DNA from: Oscillospiraceae bacterium
GTDB lineage: Bacteria; Bacillota; Clostridia; Christensenellales; Aristaeellaceae
Length of the DNA: 46,095 bases
Assembly: GCA_031269355.1 (NCBI GenBank)
Contig: JAISZG010000057.1
Coordinates: 1-46,095, forward strand
Direction: 5' to 3'
In this document: positions 1 to 7,075 of the stretch, one piece after another
Position numbering within the stretch: position 1 is the stretch's first letter
Layout: each line of letters begins with the position of its first letter
The notes under the pieces: generated by a model
Told to the model about the DNA's origin: nothing
Database searches by the model: none
Seen by the model: the letters and a program-made list of their open reading frames with translations, nothing else
Translations under genes and position numbers: made by a program

Positions 1-129
1 GGAATTTATGCAATTATACGCTTCGTTCGGCGCTGATGTGCGAGCACGCCTTGATTTGATCTTGGCTTTAGTCTAGCACCGTTTTGCAGGTTTCGCTAAT
101 TTCCGAATTGAAGTTTTCAAATTAAGGGC

Positions 130-158
130 TTGAATTCTTGGCATGCGCAATGTATAAT
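130..158 (+). promoter_or_regulatory. Sigma-A promoter of the tRNA-Thr gene
   Basis: TTGAAT at 130-135 and TATAAT at 153-158 are separated by 17 bp, and TG precedes the -10 box (extended -10). The expected start near 165 lies about 45 bp before the tRNA. No other gene begins here. Confidence 0.7.
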
Positions 159-210
159 GGATATCGTTCGACACCGCCATAGTTCGAAATTGGCAGGCAA
201 ACCGTAGGTT

Positions 211-286
<76 letters not shown>

Positions 287-290
287 TCAA

Positions 291-324
291 AAAAGTCCGT
301 AAACTCAATGGTTTGCGGGCTTTT
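291..324 (+). terminator. Intrinsic terminator of tRNA-Thr
   Basis: A 14-bp stem (291-304 with 311-324) has a 6-nt loop. It begins with AAAA and ends with TTTT, and two pairs are G-U. It starts five bases after the tRNA CCA end. Confidence 0.75.
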
Positions 325-637
325 GGTATTGCTTATGGGAGAGCACGATACAAGGAGGCTCGACCACGAGCCAAGAGTATGATACCATAAAGAGACGAGA
401 ATTCAAGCATCTTGCCGGAATAAAAATAAAATCGCCGGTATATTTCAGACGCGCCTCGCATATATATTCCCGCGTGGGTACGGGGCGATGGCAAAAGCCC
501 CGCTCTCGTTCGGGGGCGACGGGGGTCAAGCTCCGTCTAGGTAGTACAACGCGCTGATCTGCGTGAGGCGCCCTCGCCGCGCAAGGGGACGACTTGTGCG
601 CGCCCGCAACAATATACATACAGGAGGAACACCAACG
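325..637. other. Intergenic region without a gene; holds one palindromic element
   Basis: No reading frame here has a plausible ribosome binding site. The region contains a reverse-oriented copy of the dispersed double-hairpin element (480-540). The lipoprotein ribosome binding site AGGAGG follows at 622-627. Confidence 0.6.
480..540 (-). repeat. Double-hairpin palindromic element, copy 1 (CTAG-end variant)
   Basis: It matches the family core CGAACGA between two GC-rich hairpins and ends, on the reverse strand, with the CTAGACGG terminus also seen at 1314 and 18633. The second hairpin has a longer loop than the consensus. It lies in the leader of the lipoprotein gene. Confidence 0.7.
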
Positions 638-1237
638 ATGAAACGTATAAGCGTCGCGCTGCTTCTGATCGCCGCAATCCTTGCGCTGGCAGCATGTACA
701 GCCAACGAACCGCCCGCCGCCACTCCCAGCCCGTCGCCAACCGCCGCCGCCACTGCGGAGCCGTCGGGGGCGCCAGAGCCGTCGGTCGAACCCAGCGCTT
801 CGCCGGCAGCCGCGTCTACAGACGAGTCGGTATTCCGTCCGTTCGAAGCAAGCGCGACGCTTGAATATAACGGCAGCTCGATAAACGCCGCGCCGTATCG
901 CGGTGCGAACGACGCGATATTGCTGCCGCTGCAGCCGCTAGCGGAAGCTATGGGCTGGAAGGTCGAGAAGAGCGTCGCGGGCACAAGCGAGGCGATTCTT
1001 ATAACCAAGGCCGGCAAGGATGATGTCACGATTGAATTTATTCCAGCGTCGGTCGGGCAGAATCAGGTGTCGGGGGTGACCGCGCGCAAGGGAACGACAA
1101 GCGTAAAAATCGACAACATGCTATTCTACGCGGACGGCACTATATATGTTGACGAAGCGTTTATCGACGACGCGCTTGAGGCTGTCGACGTTACGTTTGA
1201 CGGAGGATCGTTGGTATCGGTTAAGCCCTCGGCATAA
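638..1237 (+). CDS. Lipoprotein with a copper-amine-oxidase-N-like stalk domain
   Basis: The start is the ATG at 638, 10 bases after AGGAGG (622-627); an upstream in-frame ATG at 563 has no such site and precedes the signal peptide. The 199-residue product begins MKRISVALLLIAAILALAAC, a lipoprotein signal with lipobox LAAC, so it should be anchored outside the cytoplasmic membrane. A Pro/Ser/Ala/Glu-rich linker follows to about residue 65. The rest resembles the copper amine oxidase N-terminal (stalk) domain common in clostridial surface proteins: ILLPLQPLAEAMGWKVE near residue 90 is the typical core. That domain usually acts as a wall or envelope module, not as an enzyme. Substrate and role are unknown. 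The gene is followed by two palindromic elements and a terminator and appears monocistronic. Confidence 0.85.
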   Translation: MKRISVALLLIAAILALAACTANEPPAATPSPSPTAAATAEPSGAPEPSVEPSASPAAASTDESVFRPFEASATLEYNGSSINAAPYRGANDAILLPLQPLAEAMGWKVEKSVAGTSEAILITKAGKDDVTIEFIPASVGQNQVSGVTARKGTTSVKIDNMLFYADGTIYVDEAFIDDALEAVDVTFDGGSLVSVKPSA

Positions 1238-1256
1238 CAGCAGCGTTCCCCTCCTT

Positions 1257-1313
1257 TAATGCGGGGCTCTGCCCCGCCGCCCCGAACGAAGCGGGACGAA
1301 GTCCCGCACCCTG
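1257..1313 (+). repeat. Double-hairpin palindromic element, copy 2 (57 bp, full length)
   Basis: It runs from TAATGCGGGG to CGCACCCTG and is exactly 57 bp. Hairpin 1 is GCGGGGC-tct-GCCCCGC, the linker is CGCCCCGAACGAA, and hairpin 2 is GCGGGAC-gaa-GTCCCGC. It is nearly identical to the copy at 46032-46088 and to the reverse complement of 2229-2285. Confidence 0.9.
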
Positions 1314-1360
1314 CTAGACGGGGGCTCTGCCCCCGAACGAGACGGGGCTGCGCCTCGTAC
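1314..1360 (+). repeat. Double-hairpin palindromic element, copy 3 (CTAG-end variant), abutting copy 2
   Basis: It begins CTAGACGGGGGC directly after copy 2, with hairpin GGGGGC-tct-GCCCCC, core GAACGA and a second GC-rich hairpin. Two elements in tandem suggest repeated insertion at one site. Confidence 0.75.
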
Positions 1361-1391
1361 CCGCTCCGCCTTTGGTCGGGGCGGTTTTTTT
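1361..1391 (+). terminator. Intrinsic terminator after the lipoprotein gene
   Basis: CCGCTCC (1361-1367) pairs with GGGGCGG (1378-1384), one pair being G-U, and seven T follow (1385-1391). Confidence 0.8.
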
Positions 1392-1610
1392 ATTACTGCC
1401 GATAGTCGATTGTTTTTGCGGATATTGATCGGCCAGGCTTCCCCTCCGTTCGCATCCAAGCCTGTTGACACGCTTCCTTGCTTTCCGTATACTAGGATGT
1501 AATTGGAAACGACCTCGCGTGTTTTTGCGCGTATAACATACAAATGATACAAACTCCCGCCAAATATTGTATATGATTCGGTGTATATGATTCGGAAAGA
1601 AGGTTTCGCT

Positions 1611-3203
1611 ATGCTTAGGATACGCAGATATACCGCCGTCGTCGTGCTTCTCCTGGCGGCCGCCCTCGCGTTTTCATTCCCTTCCGAAGCGGAAACGGCG
1701 GCGGGGGATTGGCTGAATCAATTGCCCGCTGACGACGCCGCGACCGCGCGCGCGATACTCGAACACATAAACGGTCAATGGGCGGTAGTTCAGAGGGCTG
1801 CGGACGCTGACTTAGGCGCGCAGCGCGCGTCGGACGCGAACGCCGCGCTGCAAACGTCGCTTGATGCCGCCCAGCAAACCCTCACCGACGCGCTGTCCGC
1901 GCTTGAGCAAGCGGACGCCGCAAAGCGGGAAGGCGAGCTGTTCCTGCAGGAGTTGGACGATATGCGCAAATTGATCGCCGCCAACGACGACGCCTCGAAA
2001 CGATACGCCGCATGGCAGGAGCAGGAGCAAAAGGCGAGCGCCGCGCTTGATCAGGCGACGGACGATCTGACCGACGCGCACGCGTTCGCAGAGGAAACGC
2101 TTTACGAATTGACTGAGCTGGAAAACAAATACGCGGAATCCTCCGCCGCGCTTTCCGCGCTGCGCGAGGAAACCGAAAAGCTTCGGGAGCAAGCGAAAGC
2201 TCCCGCCCCGGAAGCCGATGAAATGGAACAGGGTGCGGGACAAAGCCCCGCTTCGTTCGAGGCGGCGGGACAAAGCCCTGCATTATTGGACAAAGCCGCG
2301 CAGCTGCTTAGCGCAAGCGAGGCCGATCTAGCGTCGGCGGAAAATACGGACGCTGTGTTATTGCAGCAAATCGCGGCGGCGCGCGAACAATCCGACAGAG
2401 CGAGCGCCCGCGTTGTCGAGGCGGAAGCCGCGATGAGCGCCGCCGAAGCGCGGGAGCAGGCAGCGCTCGCGGAAGTAGAGGCGTCCGGGAAAGCACTCGC
2501 CGAAATACAAAGCGAATATAATAAGCTGCAGCTAACCAGCGAGGAATTGGAAGAAGCGTTCGCGAAAGCGTCCGCCGACCAGCTTCGCGCGCAGGCCGCG
2601 CTGGACGCCGCAAACCTTAAAGTTAACGAAGCGGAGCAGGCGCGGGACGACGCGCTCGAGGCGTTCGCGCTGTCTGCGGCGGCGCTTAAAGAGGCGCTCG
2701 ACGAACAATCAAAGGCGGCTGCGGATTTGGATGATCTGACCGTCCGCTGGTCAAAATATCAAAAATATACGGGAAGAACTACGGACGGCGAAACTTCGCC
2801 TGCGCTCGATCTGCTCGCCGCCGAGGAAGCCGTTCCGGAAATATACGCGGTCTATTTGACCGGAACCGATATATATATATTTAAGGGCGGCAAAACGGTG
2901 GCTACTATGTCATGCCAAGCGGGGCGGCATCTTGGCGCGATCGACCTTACTAGAAGCGCGAACGGCAAACTCTCGATAAGGTACGTCGCGTGGGACGGCC
3001 AGACGCGCCTGCAGTCGCTCGGATCGGACGCGCCGGTATTGTTCACGGGGAAATATGAGACGCTCACAATAAGCAGCAAGCTGCGAAAAACCACCCAGTT
3101 CCTGGGCGAGGCATGCTCCGTGAGGTCCGCTATGCTCCATCCCAACACGGCGCTAGTGCACTTTGGGCAGAGCAATCCGCTGCGCCACGCGCCTGAAAGA
3201 TAG
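1611..3203 (+). CDS. Secreted alanine-rich coiled-coil protein
   Basis: The ATG at 1611 has GAAAGAAGG seven bases upstream; an upstream in-frame GTG (1581) would place extra residues before the signal peptide. The product has 530 residues. Residues 1-30 form a Sec signal peptide (basic start, VVVLLLAAALAFSF, then a SEAETA cleavage region). Residues about 35-390 are Ala/Glu/Gln/Lys-rich heptads typical of a long coiled coil. A globular C-terminal domain of about 120 residues (from VYLTGTDIYIF) matches no family I recognise. Codons 207-225 are exactly a 57-bp palindromic element inserted in frame, which puts a Gly/Pro/Ser stretch into the coiled coil. The reader could think of cell-wall or division proteins with extracellular coiled coils, but no catalytic motif (such as NlpC/P60 or LytM) is visible. 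Confidence 0.85.
   Translation: MLRIRRYTAVVVLLLAAALAFSFPSEAETAAGDWLNQLPADDAATARAILEHINGQWAVVQRAADADLGAQRASDANAALQTSLDAAQQTLTDALSALEQADAAKREGELFLQELDDMRKLIAANDDASKRYAAWQEQEQKASAALDQATDDLTDAHAFAEETLYELTELENKYAESSAALSALREETEKLREQAKAPAPEADEMEQGAGQSPASFEAAGQSPALLDKAAQLLSASEADLASAENTDAVLLQQIAAAREQSDRASARVVEAEAAMSAAEAREQAALAEVEASGKALAEIQSEYNKLQLTSEELEEAFAKASADQLRAQAALDAANLKVNEAEQARDDALEAFALSAAALKEALDEQSKAAADLDDLTVRWSKYQKYTGRTTDGETSPALDLLAAEEAVPEIYAVYLTGTDIYIFKGGKTVATMSCQAGRHLGAIDLTRSANGKLSIRYVAWDGQTRLQSLGSDAPVLFTGKYETLTISSKLRKTTQFLGEACSVRSAMLHPNTALVHFGQSNPLRHAPER
2229..2285 (-). repeat. Palindromic element, copy 4 (57 bp), in frame inside a coding sequence
   Basis: It is the reverse complement of the TAATGC...CACCCTG element, full length. 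It starts exactly at a codon boundary (codon 207 of the coiled-coil gene) and adds 19 codons reading QGAGQSPASFEAAGQSPAL. No stop codon arises. Confidence 0.9.
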
Positions 3204-3263
3204 CCGCGACATCCGCCGCGCTCGCAGGCAAAAGCCTGCAGTCTTAACAAAGGAGGTTTTCGT

Positions 3264-3824
3264 GTGGACGACGATTCCAAAAAAATGTTGGATGTAATAT
3301 CCAAGCATATTATCCAGCAGCTGCCGCGCGGCATATTCCTGTCTGTCGGCGGCGACACGCCAAACACTATGACTATCGGCTGGGGCTCGCTGGGAAACTA
3401 TTGGGGCTGTTCAGTGTTCACGGCGCCGATACGTAAGCAGCGCTTTACATATCCGCTGCTTCTCAAGGAGAAATCATTCATACTCAGCGTTCCCGATAAC
3501 GATATGGCGCGCGAGCTGGTTCTCGCGGGCACGCTGTCGGGACGCGACGGAAATAAATTTGAGCGAATCGGCCTGGAGACCAAGCCGGGACGCGTTGTAA
3601 ACGCGCCCGCGATAACGGCGGCGAAGTGGCAGGTGGAGTGCGTCGTTCGCGCGGAAACGGATATGCTGTATGATCGCACGGACCGCGCGATCGCGGAAAA
3701 GATGTACGCCGCAGGAGATTTCCACACGCTGTTTATGGCGGAAATCGTCGCGTGCTATCAAAAGGACGGAGTCTCCGCCCCTGAACAAAGCGGGGCTGCG
3801 CAACGCACCTGCTTGCGGGAATAA
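3264..3824 (+). CDS. Flavin reductase-like FMN-binding split-barrel protein
   Basis: The start is the GTG at 3264, seven bases after AGGAGG (3251-3256). The 186-residue product has the split-barrel flavin reductase pattern: LPRGIFLSVGGD near the start, TMTIGWGSLGNYWG, then KSFILSVPDNDMARELVLAGTLSGRD. Members of this family bind FMN and reduce it with NAD(P)H, or act as flavoproteins with unknown partners. Here the substrate cannot be told. The natural domain ends near residue 166; the last 20 residues (from K167) are read through a palindromic element, so the tail is probably neutral and recently acquired. The gene stands alone, with a terminator at 3846. Confidence 0.85.
   Translation: MDDDSKKMLDVISKHIIQQLPRGIFLSVGGDTPNTMTIGWGSLGNYWGCSVFTAPIRKQRFTYPLLLKEKSFILSVPDNDMARELVLAGTLSGRDGNKFERIGLETKPGRVVNAPAITAAKWQVECVVRAETDMLYDRTDRAIAEKMYAAGDFHTLFMAEIVACYQKDGVSAPEQSGAAQRTCLRE
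3762..3811 (+). repeat. Palindromic element, copy 5, forming the C-terminus of the flavin reductase-like gene
   Basis: GACGGAGTCTCCGCCCCTGA followed by ACAAAGCGGGGCTGCGC and CACCTG aligns with the CTAG-end variant at 1314. It is degenerate, and the reading frame passes through it before stopping at 3824. Confidence 0.7.
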
Positions 3825-3845
3825 TCGTTATATTATAATAACTAT

Positions 3846-3870
3846 AGACGCGGAGAGCGCTCCGCGTCTT
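3846..3870 (+). terminator. Intrinsic terminator
   Basis: AGACGCGGA (3846-3854) pairs perfectly with TCCGCGTCT (3861-3869); a short T stretch follows. Confidence 0.65.
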
Positions 3871-3977
3871 TGCTGTCCACGCCCCCGGACAAGCCGCTGC
3901 GGACGTGGGCGAAGGCAAAGTCCGTATTGTTTGGAAGACGTTGGGGGCGGAGCACATCTGCATGAAGGGGCTGAAAG

Positions 3978-4268
3978 ATGGCGCATCTATGGACGCGCGT
4001 GATTAGGAGCAATCGAATCATAGCGCAGGATACGCGGCCTATGGACGGCGAATCGATTTCCGCAGTTCTCGAGGAGTGCTGCCGCGAGCTGGATATACCA
4101 AAGCCCATATGGCTTGGCAAGCATGAGCGCGAGTATAATCGCTTTGAGCGCACGTCGTTTCTTCCGGAGCACTTTATCGAATGCGTCGCGTTTGATAAGT
4201 TGGAAATCGAACGCATTGATCCCGATCGGCCAAAGGCGAAACCGAACGATCCGCGTGTGGACGCGTAG
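3978..4268 (+). CDS. Small conserved clostridial protein of unknown function (96 aa)
   Basis: The ATG at 3978 is preceded by a modest purine-rich site (AAGGGGCTGAAAG). The product is soluble and mixed-charge, with no signal peptide or membrane segment. The pattern LWTRVIRSNRI, LEECCRELDIPKPIWLGKHE, RFERTSFLPEHFIE and FDKLEIE resembles a family of uncharacterised proteins of about 95 residues that I recall from clostridial genomes; I know of no assigned function. It lies between a terminator and the galM leader, so it is probably a single-gene unit. Coding is supported by the protein-like composition and its length. Confidence 0.75.
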   Translation: MAHLWTRVIRSNRIIAQDTRPMDGESISAVLEECCRELDIPKPIWLGKHEREYNRFERTSFLPEHFIECVAFDKLEIERIDPDRPKAKPNDPRVDA

Positions 4269-4287
4269 CGTACGGCTATCCAGTAAG

Positions 4288-4342
4288 CAATGCGGGGCGT
4301 AGCCCCCGCCCCAAACGAAGCGGGAATCCGTCCCGCACCCTG
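4288..4342 (+). repeat. Palindromic element, copy 6, in the galM leader
   Basis: AATGCGGGGC...CGCACCCTG with the core AACGAAGCGGGA. It ends eight bases before the galM ribosome binding site (GGAGG). Confidence 0.85.
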
Positions 4343-4360
4343 TTTAAGCGGAGGAATAAT

Positions 4361-5434
4361 ATGGCGGTTAAAATCACGCGCAAACCGTTTGGCGAATTGC
4401 CGGACGGCGCAAAGGCGGACGCGTTCACGCTGACCAACGAATCCGGTGCCAGCGTGTCGTTCACTGCGTACGGCGGTACCATTCTATCGATTTTAGTTCC
4501 GGATCGCGCGGGCGAGCTTGGCGACGTGACGCTCGGCTATCCAAGCCTTGCCGCGATGCGCGTGGCCGGCGGTTATATGAACGCGCTTGTCGGGCGGTAC
4601 GCCAATCGTATAGGCGGCGCTTCGTTCGAGCTGGACGGGAAAACATATCGGCTTGCCGCGAACGACGGTGTCAATCATCTGCACGGTGGGGCAGTGGGGT
4701 TTGATAAAAAAATATGGCGAGCGGATGAAATCAAGGGCGGGGTTCGCCTTGGCATAATAAGCCCCGACGGCGAGGAGGGGTATCCTGGCGAGCTTTCCGT
4801 CGCCGTAACTTATACGTGGAACGACGCCAACGAATTGGGCATATTGTATGAAGCCGTATCGGACGGGCGTACGATACTCAACTTGACAAACCACGCGTAT
4901 TTCAATCTCTCCGGCCCCAGCTATCCAAACCTTGACCGGCACTCCATTCGAGTCGACGCGGACGCGATAACCGCAGTATCCGGCGCAGGGTGTATACCTA
5001 CGGGCGAGCGCCTCCCGGTGGAGAATACTCCGCTTGATCTGCGGTCGCTCCGGAATATATCGGAAGGGCTGTCCGAGGAATCGACCAACGAGCAGATGCG
5101 ATTCGGAAGCGGATATGATCATAACTATATTATCAACGGAGCCGGGATGCGGCTGGCTGCGGAAGCAGTGGACTTCCTGTCCGGAAGAACAATGCGCGTG
5201 TATACGGATCAGCCGGGCGTGCAGTTCTACAGCGGAAACCATATATCGGGAACCACGATAGGCAAGGCGGGAGTTCCGTACCGCCGCCGTCAAGGCTTTT
5301 GCCTTGAAACGCAGAATTTTCCGGACGCGATCCATCATCCGGATTTTCCAAGCTGCGTGCTGTCGCCCGGCGAGGTTTACAGGCGGGAGACACGCTTCGC
5401 GTTTGGCACGGATATGGGGCGCAGCCCCGTTTAA
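4361..5434 (+). CDS. galM: Aldose 1-epimerase (galactose mutarotase)
   Basis: The ATG at 4361 follows GGAGG with six bases between. The protein has 357 residues, about the usual 340-350 of the family. It catalyses interconversion of alpha and beta anomers of galactose or glucose in the cytoplasm, feeding the Leloir pathway. Visible family motifs are NALVGRYANRIGGASF (substrate site), NHLHGG (His106/His108), LTNHAYFNLSG with the likely catalytic acid His178, and FCLETQNFPDA with the likely catalytic base Glu316. No galK, galT or galE lies beside it. The last five residues (GRSPV) and the stop codon lie inside a palindromic element, so the original C-terminus has been replaced. Confidence 0.95.
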   Translation: MAVKITRKPFGELPDGAKADAFTLTNESGASVSFTAYGGTILSILVPDRAGELGDVTLGYPSLAAMRVAGGYMNALVGRYANRIGGASFELDGKTYRLAANDGVNHLHGGAVGFDKKIWRADEIKGGVRLGIISPDGEEGYPGELSVAVTYTWNDANELGILYEAVSDGRTILNLTNHAYFNLSGPSYPNLDRHSIRVDADAITAVSGAGCIPTGERLPVENTPLDLRSLRNISEGLSEESTNEQMRFGSGYDHNYIINGAGMRLAAEAVDFLSGRTMRVYTDQPGVQFYSGNHISGTTIGKAGVPYRRRQGFCLETQNFPDAIHHPDFPSCVLSPGEVYRRETRFAFGTDMGRSPV

Positions 5435-5465
5435 TTCGGAGGCGTCGGGGGCAGAGCTTCAGTCT
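5415..5465 (-). repeat. Palindromic element, copy 7, overlapping the 3' end of galM
   Basis: GGGGCGCAGCCCC, then TTCGGAGGCGTC and GGGGGCAGAGCTTC with a CAGTCTG end. On the reverse strand it aligns with the variant inside nfnB (27856-27912). The galM stop codon (5432-5434) lies within it. Confidence 0.75.
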
Positions 5466-5490
5466 GATTGATTGACGCGGTTGCGCGGAT

Positions 5491-5668
5491 TTTTGCACAC
5501 GCGCTTGTGCATTATTTTTCACAGGATGTGCGTTTTCTGTGCAAAACTTTTCCCGCAGCTTGCCAAACGATGTAATTTTTTGCTATTATATGTCTGATTT
5601 GAGGAAAAAGCGGGGATAACGCCGCCGCAGCTGTGCATAACCTGTGGATAACTGCCGAGTTATCCACA
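5491..5668. other. Probable oriC or dnaA control region: cluster of DnaA boxes
   Basis: Two perfect DnaA boxes face each other: TGTGGATAA (5643-5651) and TTATCCACA (5660-5668). Relaxed boxes fitting TTWTNCACA or its complement lie at 5491-5499, 5515-5523, 5538-5546, and 5632-5640 (one mismatch). An AT-rich stretch (5573-5600) lies between the outer groups and could be an unwinding element. DnaA-box clusters directly upstream of dnaA are typical of Bacillota oriC, but they also occur where DnaA merely autoregulates. Strand skew would decide. Confidence 0.6.
5560..5589 (+). promoter_or_regulatory. Candidate dnaA promoter
   Basis: TTGCCA (5560-5565) and TATTAT (5584-5589) are 18 bp apart. They lie within the DnaA-box cluster, so transcription is probably repressed by DnaA binding at 5632-5668. 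Confidence 0.45.
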
Positions 5669-5746
5669 AATGTTCCGCAGGCTATCGCATCGTATTATAT
5701 TGCAGGAGCGTCGCCTATATGCGTAAAACGGGAAAGGAGCCGCCGC

Positions 5747-7066
5747 ATGGATCTCCAGGAGATATGGGATAAAGCATGCAAACTGCTCCATGCCGAGATG
5801 TCGGATATATCCTACACGACATGGATCCGCGACTCCCTTAAGGCAAAGCAGCTTTCCGGAGATATAGTTTATCTGGAATATGTCGACGCGATGCACAGGG
5901 TGATGCTGCAGCGCTACGCTACGCTGATAGGCAACGCCGTAAACGCGGCGGCTGGTCGCAAACTTAGCGTTCAGTTTGTGAACGCCCAGGAAGCCGCCGC
6001 CCTAGAACCGCCGGAGGACGCGGTCGATACAGCGCGCGCGGCGACCACGCTCAATCCAAAGTATACGTTTGATACGTTTGTCGTCGGCAACTCCAATCGA
6101 TTCGCCCGCGCGGCTTCCCTGGCTGTGGCCGAGGCTCCCGCCGAAGCGTATAATCCCCTCTTTATATACGGGGGAGTGGGTCTTGGCAAAACGCACTTGA
6201 TGCACGCGATAGGCCATTTCATACAGCAGCAGTATTCGGCCATGCGCTTGCTGTATATAAGCAGCGAAAGCTTTACCAACGAGCTTATATCTGCCATACA
6301 AAAAAATAAAAACGCGGAGTTTAGGGAACGCTTTCGAAATGTGGACATTCTTATGGTGGACGATATACAGTTTATCGCCGGGCGCGATTCCACGCAGGAG
6401 GAGTTTTTCCATACGTTTAACGCGCTGCATACCGCCGGAAAGCAGATAGTGATATCCAGCGACCGACCGCCCAAGGAAATCGCGCGGTTGGAGGAGCGGC
6501 TTATATCCCGCTTCGAATGGGGCCTGATAGCGGACGTGCAGCGTCCGGATATCGAAACGCGAAACGCGATACTTCGCAAGAAGGCGGAGACAGATCAGAT
6601 AGAGGTTGGAGACGACGTAATTCAGCTTATCGCGGAGCGCGTGGACTCCAACATACGTGAGCTCGAAGGCTCGCTTACGAGGGTAGTAGCGTTCGCGACG
6701 CTCGCGGGAAAGCCCATCACATCCGAGCTTGCGCAGGAGGCGCTGCGAGATATCGCGTCGATTAAGGACCCCAAACGCATTAATATCTCGCTGATTCAGC
6801 AGACCGTGGCCGATTATTGTTCAGTAACTATACAGGATCTTAAATCGACCAAGCGCAGCCGAAACGTTACGATGCCAAGGCAGGTCGCGATGTTTCTCAT
6901 ACGGGAGTTTACGGGCGAGTCGCTGCCGCGCATAGGCGACGAATTTGGCGGGAGGGATCACAGCACCGTGATACACGCGTGCGAAAAAGTAGCCAACGAT
7001 ATCGAATCGAATCCGTCCGTTAAGCTTATGATTGAAGACCTGCGCCGCGTAATACGCGATAAGTAG
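5747..7066 (+). CDS. dnaA: Chromosomal replication initiator protein DnaA
   Basis: The ATG at 5747 lies seven bases after AAAGGAG; an in-frame upstream ATG (5633) would run through the DnaA boxes and is not used. At 439 residues it is a normal DnaA. Domain I (residues 1-80) starts LQEIWDKACKLL. Domain III has Walker A GGVGLGKTH near residue 142 and Walker B ILMVDDIQF near 200, plus the arginine-finger region SRFEWG. Domain IV carries the DNA-binding signature GGRDHSTVIHACEKV near the C-terminus. DnaA-ATP binds the boxes at oriC and opens the duplex. The usual neighbour dnaN is missing; a beta-propeller-like membrane protein follows after 9 bases. Confidence 0.98.
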   Translation: MDLQEIWDKACKLLHAEMSDISYTTWIRDSLKAKQLSGDIVYLEYVDAMHRVMLQRYATLIGNAVNAAAGRKLSVQFVNAQEAAALEPPEDAVDTARAATTLNPKYTFDTFVVGNSNRFARAASLAVAEAPAEAYNPLFIYGGVGLGKTHLMHAIGHFIQQQYSAMRLLYISSESFTNELISAIQKNKNAEFRERFRNVDILMVDDIQFIAGRDSTQEEFFHTFNALHTAGKQIVISSDRPPKEIARLEERLISRFEWGLIADVQRPDIETRNAILRKKAETDQIEVGDDVIQLIAERVDSNIRELEGSLTRVVAFATLAGKPITSELAQEALRDIASIKDPKRINISLIQQTVADYCSVTIQDLKSTKRSRNVTMPRQVAMFLIREFTGESLPRIGDEFGGRDHSTVIHACEKVANDIESNPSVKLMIEDLRRVIRDK

Positions 7067-7075
7067 GCGTTTCCG

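Noticed and set aside
526-1029. 167-codon frame on the minus strand opposite the lipoprotein gene
   Set aside because: It is antisense to a gene with a ribosome site and a lipobox, has no ribosome site of its own and has the Ser/Ala-rich composition typical of shadow frames.
1257-1391. The tandem palindromes at 1257-1360 as a CRISPR array
   Set aside because: The units are two variants of a hairpin element, without regular spacers; no cas genes are present in the window.
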